A DNA stretch of 36,019 bases. Origin: an uncultured bacterium (GTDB lineage Bacteria > Bacteroidota > Bacteroidia > Chitinophagales > Chitinophagaceae). Under the pieces are notes generated by a model, which saw only the letters and a program-made list of their open reading frames with translations, ran no database searches and was not told the origin of the DNA. A program made the translations under genes and the position numbers. Location of the stretch: NCBI GenBank assembly GCA_903920455.1, contig CAIXLY010000051.1, forward strand, positions 1-36,019, given 5' to 3'. Of this stretch, positions 1 through 7,972 are shown in pieces. The number at the start of each line of letters is the position of its first letter. The first letter of the stretch is position 1.

Positions 1-222
1 CTACCTAACGGGAAAAGGCTAATGCGCAACGGCGTAGGCATCAAAAAAGACGGCACGGTATACTTTGCAATCTTGGAATTAAGCTACAGGGAATTTGCCC
101 AACATTTTAAAGAACAGGGCTGCATCAATGCAGTTTCCCTGAGTGAGGGCGAGGCGGAAGTATGGCAGGTACAATCAAATAAAATATACCACTCCTTTGG
201 GCCAATGATATCTGCAGAATAA
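1..222 (+). CDS. C-terminal part of a phosphodiester glycosidase-like (DUF2233/NAGPA) protein, 5' cut by window
   Basis: The reading frame is open from base 1, so the gene starts upstream of the window and only its last 73 residues are present. The segment RNGVGIKKDGTVYFAI, followed by an aromatic/acidic helix with FAQHFKEQGCINAV, matches the end of the phosphodiester glycosidase family (DUF2233, related to the NAGPA uncovering enzyme), where the usual order is an NGVG turn, a beta strand, a helix ending in GC.NALYLDG, and a final strand. Here the usual YLDG reads SLSEG, so the family call is likely but this copy diverges at that loop. The ATG at 22 is probably internal, not the start. The next gene lies on the other strand, ending 21 bases away (convergent). 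Confidence 0.6.
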   Translation, partial: LPNGKRLMRNGVGIKKDGTVYFAILELSYREFAQHFKEQGCINAVSLSEGEAEVWQVQSNKIYHSFGPMISAE

Positions 223-243
223 TTAATGCGAAAATTAGTCGAC

Positions 244-1371
244 TCAAACTTTCAAAAACAACTTCTGCTTGTAAAGAAAATAGAGAAATCCGACTTTTAA
301 ACAGACTAGACCGATAGACAGTATAAAAGCATCAAATTGAGGGCCAGCAAGAGCACCCAACCAACCAAATATGGACTGTGTGGTGTTGTCCCAATCAATG
401 AATTTAACTGACATATAGATAAGGATGGAATTCATGCCAATAACCTTGAACAAGATTGCCCACCGCTGATAACCAAGTACGTCAATGATATAATAGAATA
501 AAGACAGCAGCAGCAAACTCAATCCACCAGCTTGCATGACAAAGGAGCTACTCCATAGATTTTTGTTAATCGGAAAATCAATATTCCAAAGCTGTGCTAC
601 TCCTAAAAACACACCCCCCATGGTAGCCATGTAAAGCGCTTTTAGGCTTTTTGATTGATGTCCATTTTTTAGCATGTCGCCAACAATAATTCCTAATAAC
701 CCTGTGCTTATGGCTGGAATAGTTGAAAAGAAGCCCTCCGGATCATGCGTTGTTCGATAAAGCTTTCCCGGAACAATAAAGCGATCTATATAAGAAGCAA
801 AGTTTCCTTCCATCGTCAAATCACCATGAGGAAATCCAGGAGCAGCATTAAACTTCAACACCAACCAATAGCCAACGATCAGTGATACAAACCAAATTAA
901 CTGGCTAAGTTTATTAGCGTACAGATAGATGATATTCGCAAAAAGATACGCTAATCCAATTCTGCCCAACACAGAGGCAAACCGAATTTCACTAAATGGC
1001 TTTATTACTTCAAGTCCATTATTATATACCACGCCCAAGAAAACTAATGCCAACGAACGCTTAACTACCATGAACAAGACGCTGCCTTTTGTCTTGCCTG
1101 CCTGCAGTTTTCGTTCTTGTGAATACGGTGTTGCAACACCCGCAAGAAATAAAAACAATGGGAAGATTAGATCATAAGCGGCAAATCCGTTCCAGTCAGG
1201 ATGAGAAAGCTGAGTGGATAATGTACCCAAAAAGGAAGATCCAGTTGCAGTATATAGTGAATGAATAATTTCAGCGCCACCCATTATCCAAAGCATATCA
1301 AACCCCCTCAATGCATCCAAAGAATAAAGACGATTATAATTATTTACTTGATTCATATTGAAATTTCGCAT
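244..1371 (-). CDS. DUF5009 / HGSNAT-like multi-pass membrane acyltransferase
   Basis: A 375-residue polytopic membrane protein beginning with a cytosolic stretch and then SLDALRGFDMLWIMGG, the signature of the DUF5009/YeiB/heparan-alpha-glucosaminide N-acetyltransferase-like group. About ten hydrophobic segments follow, with RFASVLGRIGLAYLFANI near residue 130 equivalent to the RI..VLQRIGL block of the family. Relatives move an acetyl group across the membrane onto amino sugars; this is known for the human enzyme and only inferred here. It is the third gene of a minus-strand unit (Dabb protein, GH95 fucosidase, this gene), 89 bases after the fucosidase stop, which suggests a glycan-related role. 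The substrate is unknown. The start is the ATG giving MRNFNMNQ; an internal ATG five codons later is also possible. Confidence 0.85.
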   Translation of the reverse strand: MRNFNMNQVNNYNRLYSLDALRGFDMLWIMGGAEIIHSLYTATGSSFLGTLSTQLSHPDWNGFAAYDLIFPLFLFLAGVATPYSQERKLQAGKTKGSVLFMVVKRSLALVFLGVVYNNGLEVIKPFSEIRFASVLGRIGLAYLFANIIYLYANKLSQLIWFVSLIVGYWLVLKFNAAPGFPHGDLTMEGNFASYIDRFIVPGKLYRTTHDPEGFFSTIPAISTGLLGIIVGDMLKNGHQSKSLKALYMATMGGVFLGVAQLWNIDFPINKNLWSSSFVMQAGGLSLLLLSLFYYIIDVLGYQRWAILFKVIGMNSILIYMSVKFIDWDNTTQSIFGWLGALAGPQFDAFILSIGLVCLKVGFLYFLYKQKLFLKV

Positions 1372-1386
1372 GAGTAATTTTATGCT

Positions 1387-1401
1387 GATTACTCAGTAAT
1401 C
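1387..1401. repeat. 15-bp perfect palindrome between GH95 and DUF5009 genes
   Basis: GATTACT-C-AGTAATC has 7-bp perfect arms around one central base, in the 89-base gap between two co-oriented genes. It could be a small hairpin for mRNA processing or an operator for the downstream DUF5009 gene. There is no T-run, so it is not an intrinsic terminator. Confidence 0.4.
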
Positions 1402-1460
1402 ACGAATGTATTAAAATGCCTGCACTTTTCAGTATACATGGGAATTACAATCACTGATGA

Positions 1461-3899
1461 TCAATTTACCTGAAATGTATCACCACTCAAACGATATGTC
1501 TTTCCAGCTTTTGTCTCCCTCACAATTAATTTATCGCCATAACTAACATACAAGTCAGCCCCGGCTAATGATTTTATCTCGCATGATTCAAGCTTCCCGC
1601 CTTTCCATGAAATGCTTACCTCAAAACCCCCACGTGCTTTTAATCCACTTACGTGACCATTGGCCCATACAGAGGGAAGCGCAGGAAGCAGTTGAATAAC
1701 ATGGCTATCTCTTTCTTTAACATGACTTTGTAAAAGCATTTCAGCAATACCTGCTGTACCTCCAAAATTTCCATCGATCTGAAATGGAGGATGCCCGCAA
1801 AAAAGATTCTCATAGGTTCCGCCAGCATCAGACATATTAATACCGGTATTATAAATTGGGCGCAGCAAGTTGTTAAACAGCTTGTATGCACGATTACCGT
1901 CTTTAATTCTAGCCCAGAAATTTATTTTCCAAGCAAGAGACCAGCCAGTTCCAATATCCGTTCTCCCATCAAGACTTTTTCTTGCAGCCGCTGCAAGTGC
2001 AGGAGTTCTCTGAGGGTCAATACCATTCCCCGGATGAAGTGTATAGAGATGAGATACATGCCTGTGTGTGGGTTCGGTCTCCTTGAACTCTTCTCTCCAC
2101 TCCATCAACCGACCATCCGAACCAACCTGAGGTGGGGCAATATTTTGTAAGGCAACATCAATTTTAGATAGCAACGGATCTTTATTTGCCAATACTCCAG
2201 ATGCGGCCAATACATTTGTAAATAATTCACGGATAACTTGTTGATCGTGTGATGGGCCCATACTAATTTGGGCTATCGAACTATCAGGTGCAACAAAAGC
2301 GTTCTCAGGAGAAGCTGCTGGACCAGAAACAAGTTTGCCAGTAGCAGGATCTTTTACCAACCAATCAAGATAAAAACGAGATGATTCAAGCATGATAGGA
2401 TAAACGCGCTCCAAATATTTTTTGTCAAGTGTATAGCTATAATGATCCCAGAGATGCTGACACAACCATGCTCCTGCCCCTAGATGCATTCCCCAACTAG
2501 GATGTTCTCCTGGAGCAGTGAATCCCCAGACATTTGTAATGGGATGAATACACCATCCCTTCGCCTTATACTGCACCTCTGCCGTTTTCTGTCCTGGCTT
2601 CACCAAAGACTCAACCAAATCGGTCAATGGGCCATGACATTCCTCCAGATTGGTTAAGTCGGCAGGCCAATAGTTCATTTGAATGTTGATGTCAGTATGA
2701 TAATCACAGTTCCAAGGTGTTTGTATCGTATTCGCCCACATGCCCTGAAGGTTGGCAGGCAGTGATCCCTGGCGTGATGAAGAAATCAACAGATATCTTC
2801 CAAATTGAAAATAAGTCTGCTGCAAGCGAAAATCATTAGGATTAATCACTTGATTTCTCAATCTAACATCGGTGGGTATCGTATCGAGATCATTGGGAGA
2901 TAAATTCAATTTAACTTGACTAATCAGCGAAGCATAATCTTCAGTATGCGCTTTCAACAGCTCCTTATATGGTGTAGATGCAGCCTGGGCAAGTTGATTC
3001 ATGGAAGTGATCTTTGGATCAGCACCTACAAATGTTGGATATTCTTGTTTGTAATCTGTTGAAGCGGTCAAAAGTAACAACACCTCGTCGGCATCTTCTA
3101 CTTTCATCAACCCATTTGAAAATGTTACTGATCCACCTTTTGAAATTGCCTTAAGCCTAGCTGCATATTTCATCCCATCGCCGCCTTTACCATTGCTTAG
3201 CGTACCTGTCATGAGCAAATGATCAGTCTCAGTTGTTATTTGAAATCTTTCAGGCCTATCAAGACGACTAGTAAAACTTAAAACCCCTTTCTTGTCTGCA
3301 GTTAATCTCATTACCAATACACGCCCTGGATTACTTGAAAAAATCTCTCGCTTAAATTGAACGCCATCTTGCTGATAGCTTACTGTAACTACCGCCCTAT
3401 CTAGATCCAACTCACGGTGATAATTGGTGTATTCCGATTTTTTACCAAAATCAATCCACAGATCTCCAAGGGTTTGAAAGCAACCAAACGGAACGTTCGC
3501 GCCGTTACCATGGCCAGATCCAGCACCTTTACAAACCTGTGTCTTTAAGGTTAAATCCGTTGCCTCTTTATACTTGCCTTGAAATAACAATTCCCTTATT
3601 TTATCCAATGAACCAACTGCTTCAGGGTTATTATCGTCATCCGGACTGCCTGACCATAAACTCTTTTCATTAAGTTGAATTCTCTCATAGTTGACATCGC
3701 CAAAAACCATAGCCCCAAGAAATCCATTCCCAACAGGCAAGGCCCTTAGCCACTCTTTGTTATTTTCCCATCCATTGACATTATCTTTCACACTGGCATT
3801 AGCTGGTTGCTTATACCAAATCCTTACTGGCTCTGTTTTCTGCGCAAAACCAAGTATAGGAACTAGAATGATAATAAGAAGCGTAAATAGATTTTTCAT
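1461..3899 (-). CDS. Glycoside hydrolase family 95 protein (alpha-L-fucosidase type), secreted
   Basis: An 812-residue protein with a Sec signal peptide (MKNLFTLLIIILVPILGFAQ). GH95 landmarks appear in order: the N-terminal beta domain with ALPVGNGFLGAMVFG (53-67) and QLNEKSLWSG (75-84); the (alpha/alpha)6 catalytic barrel with YHTDINIQMNYWPA (400-413), SPENAF (530-535), RHVSHLYTLHPG (613-624), and IDGNFGG (708-714). By comparison with the Bifidobacterium enzyme AfcA, E532 fits the general acid and D709 the base-side aspartate, with N405 as an activating asparagine. The first activating asparagine seems to be D403 here. Length is normal for the family. It lies 42 bases after the Dabb gene and before the DUF5009 gene. 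Family members act on fucosylated or L-galactosylated glycans in the periplasm or outside the cell; which linkage is cut cannot be told. Confidence 0.93.
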   Translation of the reverse strand: MKNLFTLLIIILVPILGFAQKTEPVRIWYKQPANASVKDNVNGWENNKEWLRALPVGNGFLGAMVFGDVNYERIQLNEKSLWSGSPDDDNNPEAVGSLDKIRELLFQGKYKEATDLTLKTQVCKGAGSGHGNGANVPFGCFQTLGDLWIDFGKKSEYTNYHRELDLDRAVVTVSYQQDGVQFKREIFSSNPGRVLVMRLTADKKGVLSFTSRLDRPERFQITTETDHLLMTGTLSNGKGGDGMKYAARLKAISKGGSVTFSNGLMKVEDADEVLLLLTASTDYKQEYPTFVGADPKITSMNQLAQAASTPYKELLKAHTEDYASLISQVKLNLSPNDLDTIPTDVRLRNQVINPNDFRLQQTYFQFGRYLLISSSRQGSLPANLQGMWANTIQTPWNCDYHTDINIQMNYWPADLTNLEECHGPLTDLVESLVKPGQKTAEVQYKAKGWCIHPITNVWGFTAPGEHPSWGMHLGAGAWLCQHLWDHYSYTLDKKYLERVYPIMLESSRFYLDWLVKDPATGKLVSGPAASPENAFVAPDSSIAQISMGPSHDQQVIRELFTNVLAASGVLANKDPLLSKIDVALQNIAPPQVGSDGRLMEWREEFKETEPTHRHVSHLYTLHPGNGIDPQRTPALAAAARKSLDGRTDIGTGWSLAWKINFWARIKDGNRAYKLFNNLLRPIYNTGINMSDAGGTYENLFCGHPPFQIDGNFGGTAGIAEMLLQSHVKERDSHVIQLLPALPSVWANGHVSGLKARGGFEVSISWKGGKLESCEIKSLAGADLYVSYGDKLIVRETKAGKTYRLSGDTFQVN

Positions 3900-3941
3900 A
3901 ATAAGCTTTTAAAATAAAGAGTTGTACACCTAACAATAAAA

Positions 3942-4328
3942 TTACTTTCCCGACCAATAATCAATCACAAGAACCTTTTCAAGGTGAGGCTTAAGCACAT
4001 CCACAAATGCCATGTGGGCCGGATGAGGGAGATAAACCTCCCTGTCTTTTTCAGATTTAAAACTGACAAGAAAACAATGGGTAAAGCCCTGGTCTAATCC
4101 CTCTGGACTATTGTTTTTCCCCCACTCAAAGCCTTTGACTTCCTTAATCTTAGAGGGTAAGGCACGAAACGCATCCTCAATTTTTTTTACATCATCGGCA
4201 CTGCTCGTTGATTTAAAAGAAAATAAAACAACATGTCTTAATTGCTGCTTTGTGTTTGTCTCTGTTTGTGCACTAACGACTGTAGTCATGAAGCATAAAA
4301 TGAAAAGTAAAGAAATGTATTTTTTCAT
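3942..4328 (-). CDS. Secreted Dabb (stress-responsive alpha/beta-barrel) domain protein
   Basis: A 128-residue protein starting at the ATG that gives MKKYISLLFILCFM, a good Sec signal peptide ending near VVSAQ. An upstream in-frame ATG at 4361 would place 11 extra residues before the signal peptide and is less likely. The mature part starts with LRHVVLFSFK and continues with a helix, EVKGFEWGKNNSPEG, FTHCFLVSFKSEKDREVYLPHPAH and a final strand, which is the Dabb ferredoxin-like barrel. Dabb proteins dimerise; some are cyclases or olefin-forming enzymes, while many exported Bacteroidota members have no known role. As first gene of the unit with the GH95 fucosidase, it may be part of a sugar-catabolic set, but that is inferred from position alone. 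Confidence 0.85.
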   Translation of the reverse strand: MKKYISLLFILCFMTTVVSAQTETNTKQQLRHVVLFSFKSTSSADDVKKIEDAFRALPSKIKEVKGFEWGKNNSPEGLDQGFTHCFLVSFKSEKDREVYLPHPAHMAFVDVLKPHLEKVLVIDYWSGK

Positions 4329-4405
4329 AGGTAGCAATTTAATCAAACTTGCTCTAATCAATTAGAATTTTACACGCTTTGATGACTTTCAGAATGAGTT
4401 GACCA

Positions 4406-4423
4406 GTTAATTGTGCAATTAAC
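4406..4423. promoter_or_regulatory. 18-bp perfect palindrome upstream of the Dabb-GH95-DUF5009 unit; candidate operator
   Basis: GTTAATTG-TG-CAATTAAC has two perfect 8-bp arms. It lies 78 bases upstream of the Dabb start codon on the minus strand and 160 bases beyond the ftsH stop, so its natural target is the Dabb-fucosidase-DUF5009 unit. The size and symmetry fit a dimeric regulator. No regulator gene is adjacent. Confidence 0.45.
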
Positions 4424-4582
4424 CATGACGTTAAGATAAATGGAAGGATGTGAGGCGTTCAATGGACAGGATATGGATGGTGAATAAAGCCGCTTCTTAC
4501 CAAAGCAAAGATGGCTTAATCTTTAACGTTGATTGAAAATGGGAAATCTATAAAAATAAATATATAACCAAGTAAGTGAATT

Positions 4583-6520
4583 TCATTCAAGCACCTCCCT
4601 CTTCCCCAATACTTTTTCAATATCCTCTCTATATACAATTTCATTTTTCAATAACAATTCGGCAACTTGAATTAACGCTGCTTTATGGGATAAAAGCAAC
4701 TGCTTCGTTTTTTCATAACTTTCCGATATAAGTAATCTTACTTCCTCATCAATCATCTTTCCTGTTTCTTCACTATAAGGTTTCATAAACCCATTTTGTG
4801 CCAGTCCAGTCGAATCATAAAAACTCACATGGCCTATTTTCTTGCTAAAGCCATAATAAACAACCATGGTATATGCCTCTTTGGTCACTTTTTCTAAATC
4901 GTCTAAAGCTCCTGAAGACACCTCGCCAAAAATCAATTCTTCTGCGGCCCGACCCGCAAGCGTAGCACAAAGATGCTCTGTGAATGCAGATTGAGATCGG
5001 ATACTTTTTTCTTCAGGAAGATACCATGCGGCCCCAAGAGATTTCCCCCGAGGAATAATAGAGATTTTTAATAATGGATCTACATGTTTTAACAACCAAC
5101 TCGCCACAGCATGACCAGCTTCATGATGCGCAATAATTAATTTTTCTTGTGGAGAGATGATCTTGCTTTTCTTTTCGAGTCCTGCTACAATTCGATCAAT
5201 CGCTTCAAAAAATTCCGTCTTCCCAATTTTATCTTTTCCTCCTCGTGCCGTAATCAACGCCGCCTCATTGCATATATTGGCAATATCTGCGCCAGAAAAA
5301 CCTGGAGTCTGAGAAGCAAGGATTTTAATATCTACATCACTATCAAGTAATAAATTTCGCATGTGCACTTTAAAAATCTCCTCACGCTCCCTGATGTTGG
5401 GAAGCTCAAGATAAATATGCCTATCAAATCTGCCAGGCCTTAGCAATGCAGGATCCAGCAAATCAGCACGGTTTGTTGCTGCCAAAACAATTACCCCACT
5501 GTTGGTATCAAAGCCATCCATTTCAGTAAGCAATTGATTAAGGGTGCTTTCCCTTTCATCATTTGATCCACTGAGATAGGCTCCCTTGCCTCTTGACCTG
5601 CCTATGGCATCAATCTCATCAATAAAAACAATACAGGGTGTTCGCTCTTTTGCCGTTTTAAAAAGATCCCGGACCCTCGAGGCTCCGACGCCCACAAACA
5701 TTTCTACAAAAGCAGATCCTGAAATAGAAAAAAATGGAACCTGCGCTTCCCCAGCAACTGCTTTAGCAAGTAAAGTCTTTCCAGTACCTGGTGGACCAAC
5801 CAAAATAATTCCCTTGGGAATTTTTGCACCAACTTTAGTGAATTTTTCAGGCGATTTTAAAAACTCAACAATTTCCTTCACCTCCATTTCGGCCTCCTCC
5901 AAACCTGCAACATCTTCAAACGTAACAACGGTTTCCTCTTTCTCTATGAGCCTTGCATTAGACTTGCCAAAATTAAAAATTGAAGGACCTCCACCACCAA
6001 TATTAGACATGCGCCCGGAAAGCATTCTCCAAAGAATGAAAAGTAAAATGAACGGAATAAGCAAGGAAATAATACTTGGAAAAGTATTACTGTATCGTTC
6101 ATAAGCAATTTCAACACGTTGACTTTCTGGCAGACTTTTTTGAGCTGCTTCCATTTTGTCTTCAAAGGATTCAATGGAGCCTATACTAAACCAATAATGT
6201 GGACCTTCCTTGAAAGATTTGTCAAAGTTTTTTTTTAGATCCTTGTTGAATAGTGGATCATTTATTTTTTCCTTTTTGATGAAAACGGTTACTCGTTCAT
6301 TATTCACAACAATCAGTTTCTCAACCGCACCTCGATCAAGCATATTGGTCTTGAACTGTTGCCAGCTGATTTCTTTGCCGGTAGGTGTGGTATTAAATAA
6401 CGAGGGCAGAAAAAATAATCCTGCAATCATGAAAATAGCTAGCCAAAAAAATGGAGACTTCCTTGTAGGTGATGGTGAATCAGTTTTTTTTCCCTGATCA
6501 CGAGAACTTATTTTACCCAT
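4583..6520 (-). CDS. ftsH: ATP-dependent zinc metalloprotease FtsH
   Basis: A 645-residue membrane-anchored AAA+ protease. The order is standard: N-terminal transmembrane helix (about 23-42), periplasmic domain (about 45-145), second transmembrane helix (about 146-167), a glycine-rich linker, Walker A GPPGTGKT (242-249), pore motif FVG (275-277), Walker B FIDEID (299-304), second region of homology with [19 protein letters not shown] (349-367), zinc motif HEAGH (466-470), and the third zinc ligand in ALDDLEKVT (D541). All catalytic residues are present. It degrades misassembled membrane proteins and selected cytosolic regulators. It stands alone, flanked by 254 bases with the downstream Dabb promoter region and by tRNA-Phe upstream. 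Whether it is the only FtsH of the genome or a paralogue cannot be judged here. Confidence 0.97.
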   Translation of the reverse strand: MGKISSRDQGKKTDSPSPTRKSPFFWLAIFMIAGLFFLPSLFNTTPTGKEISWQQFKTNMLDRGAVEKLIVVNNERVTVFIKKEKINDPLFNKDLKKNFDKSFKEGPHYWFSIGSIESFEDKMEAAQKSLPESQRVEIAYERYSNTFPSIISLLIPFILLFILWRMLSGRMSNIGGGGPSIFNFGKSNARLIEKEETVVTFEDVAGLEEAEMEVKEIVEFLKSPEKFTKVGAKIPKGIILVGPPGTGKTLLAKAVAGEAQVPFFSISGSAFVEMFVGVGASRVRDLFKTAKERTPCIVFIDEIDAIGRSRGKGAYLSGSNDERESTLNQLLTEMDGFDTNSGVIVLAATNRADLLDPALLRPGRFDRHIYLELPNIREREEIFKVHMRNLLLDSDVDIKILASQTPGFSGADIANICNEAALITARGGKDKIGKTEFFEAIDRIVAGLEKKSKIISPQEKLIIAHHEAGHAVASWLLKHVDPLLKISIIPRGKSLGAAWYLPEEKSIRSQSAFTEHLCATLAGRAAEELIFGEVSSGALDDLEKVTKEAYTMVVYYGFSKKIGHVSFYDSTGLAQNGFMKPYSEETGKMIDEEVRLLISESYEKTKQLLLSHKAALIQVAELLLKNEIVYREDIEKVLGKREVLE

Positions 6521-6603
6521 GAAATAAATATGGGGATAAAGGTTCTTCGTTTTATTCTGCTAAAACATGATCCGGATTAGAAACAGGCCTGATTTACTTC
6601 TGA

Positions 6604-6783
6604 GATGGAGTATATAAATCAATTGCGTTATATAAAACTATACTTTACAGCATAGATGAAATTCAAGATGGCTTCCCTAACTATACAATCTTGGAACTAA
6701 AAGAAACAGAAGTGATCTTCAACGAAGGGGAATTCCATAGGGGAAAAGGCCCTGCGATAAGATTCTTTGTCAGAAAGAATTAG
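6604..6783 (+). pseudogene. Start-less open frame, possible gene remnant, in the ftsH/tRNA-Phe gap
   Basis: The 305 bases between ftsH and the tRNA-Phe terminator hold no complete gene. One frame stays open for 59 codons (SIDEIQDGFPNYTILELKE ... AIRFFVRKN, then TAG) with an amino-acid composition like a real protein, but it has no ATG, GTG or TTG at its beginning. It may be the decayed 3' end of a gene, or chance. I do not recognise the family. Confidence 0.2.
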
Positions 6784-6825
6784 CGTTCTATGTTGGTCAA
6801 TTGCTCAAACTTGCAGCGCCTGTAA

Positions 6826-6856
6826 ATAAAAAACCCCAGCAATTGCTGAGGTTTTG
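6826..6856 (-). terminator. Intrinsic terminator of tRNA-Phe
   Basis: On the minus strand a stem with arms AAAACC.CAGC / GCTG.GGTTTT around the loop AATT is followed by a T-rich tract (TTTTTTATTT). It directly abuts the 3' end of the tRNA. One A-C mismatch interrupts the stem. Confidence 0.85.
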
Positions 6857-6929
6857 TGGAGATGGACGGACTTGAACCGCCGACACACGGATTTTCAGTC
6901 CGATGCTCTACCAACTGAGCTACATCTCC
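6857..6929 (-). tRNA. tRNA-Phe (GAA)
   Basis: A 73-nt cloverleaf on the minus strand: acceptor GGAGATG pairs with CATCTCC, D arm AGCTCAGTTGGTAGAGC, anticodon stem CGGA/TCCG around loop CTGAAAA (anticodon GAA), T arm GGCGGTTCAAGTCCGTC, discriminator A. CCA is not encoded, as is usual in this phylum. Confidence 0.97.
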
Positions 6930-6952
6930 CCATTGTCTGTAAAGACGGGCTG

Positions 6953-6983
6953 CAAATATAAAATAAGAGTACCAATCTGCAAA
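6953..6983 (-). promoter_or_regulatory. Bacteroidota housekeeping promoter of tRNA-Phe
   Basis: Minus strand: TTTG (6983-6980), a 19-base spacer, then TATATTTG (6960-6953), a perfect match to the TTTG-N19-TAnnTTTG consensus of the Bacteroidota primary sigma factor. Transcription would begin about 17 bases before the mature tRNA. Confidence 0.8.
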
Positions 6984-7095
6984 ATCTTGATAGTTTTAGG
7001 ACCTTCCCGGAAATTAGAGCTGAAATCTTCGATCACCCTAGTTTTATAGCGGAATACAGTGCTGCCAGTTACCAGATAAAGCTGAATCGCTTTTG

Positions 7096-7111
7096 CGTGA
7101 CATCCGTCACA
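7096..7111 (+). promoter_or_regulatory. Crp/Fnr-type palindrome upstream of the sulfur gene block, with -7-like element
   Basis: CGTGA-CATCCG-TCACA differs at one base from the TGTGA-N6-TCACA consensus of Crp/Fnr-family regulators. A -7-like element CATATTTG (7133-7140, seven of eight consensus bases) begins 29.5 bases from the dyad centre, which would put the site near -41.5, the class II activator position. The predicted RNA start (about 7145) leaves a very short leader before the ATG at 7149, so either the true start is the ATG at 7158 or the exact transcript start differs. Confidence 0.6.
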
Positions 7112-7148
7112 CTGTTTGTTGTTAAGCAAGTGCATATTTGCATCATAA

Positions 7149-7955
7149 ATGAATGAAATGGAAATTGCTGGCTACATCGCATCATTAATCATTGGACTAT
7201 CACTCGGACTTATCGGAGGTGGCGGATCAATACTCACCGTACCGGTCTTGGTATACCTCTTTGGAATCAATCCGGTATTGGCAACTGCATACTCGCTATT
7301 TATTGTTGGGGCAACGAGCCTAATTGGCGCCTTCCCGAAATATAAAAATGGTGAGATTAATATAAAAACAGCAATCATTTTTGGCATCCCCTCAATAATA
7401 GCAGTATATCTTACTCGGGCTTTTTTAGTTCCTGCAATCCCCACACACCTCTTCAATCTAGGATCCATCGAAGTAACAAAATCACTGATGATGATGGTCC
7501 TTTTTGCACTACTCATGCTTTTCGCATCTGTATCCATGATTAGAAAAAATAAAAATGAAGCCGCAACGATAGAAAAACAAGTGTTCAATTACCCCATGAT
7601 TATTTTGGAAGGTGCAGTGGTTGGAACGCTTACAGGATTAGTTGGTGCAGGTGGTGGTTTTCTTATCATCCCAGCATTGGTGCTCTTTAGCAAGCTACCA
7701 ATGAAACAAGCCATTGGAACCTCTCTTTTAATTATTGCCGCAAAATCACTCATCGGATTTACCGGCGACCTTGGAAAACAAACAATGGACTGGACTCTAC
7801 TGTTATCAATAACCGCACTTGCAATCATTGGAATTTTTATTGGAAATAGTTTCAGTAAAAAAATATCTGCAGACAGCCTGAAACGGGGCTTTGGATGGTT
7901 CGTGCTGATCATGGGCATCTATATTCTTATTAAAGAGCTTTTTTTGAATAACTAA
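7149..7955 (+). CDS. TauE/SafE-family (TSUP) sulfite/sulfonate exporter
   Basis: A 268-residue integral membrane protein with about eight transmembrane segments arranged as two repeats. Each repeat starts with the glycine-rich TSUP motif: GLIGGGGSILTVPVL near residues 21-35 and GLVGAGGGFLIIPAL near 162-176. Family members move sulfite, sulfonates or related anions across the inner membrane. It is the first gene of the sulfur block and stops 17 bases before the persulfide dioxygenase gene, so export of the sulfite made by that enzyme is the most natural role. A second in-frame ATG at 7158 could be the real start. The Crp/Fnr-type site ends 37 bases upstream. Confidence 0.9.
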   Translation: MNEMEIAGYIASLIIGLSLGLIGGGGSILTVPVLVYLFGINPVLATAYSLFIVGATSLIGAFPKYKNGEINIKTAIIFGIPSIIAVYLTRAFLVPAIPTHLFNLGSIEVTKSLMMMVLFALLMLFASVSMIRKNKNEAATIEKQVFNYPMIILEGAVVGTLTGLVGAGGGFLIIPALVLFSKLPMKQAIGTSLLIIAAKSLIGFTGDLGKQTMDWTLLLSITALAIIGIFIGNSFSKKISADSLKRGFGWFVLIMGIYILIKELFLNN

Positions 7956-7972
7956 TTTTAAAATTTTACAGT

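Noticed and set aside
5586-6104. 172-codon plus-strand ORF opposite ftsH
   Set aside because: A shadow of the well-conserved ftsH frame, without any family motif.
6920-7135. 71-codon minus-strand ORF ending inside tRNA-Phe
   Set aside because: It overlaps the tRNA and its promoter and has no protein-like pattern; the tRNA reading is far stronger.
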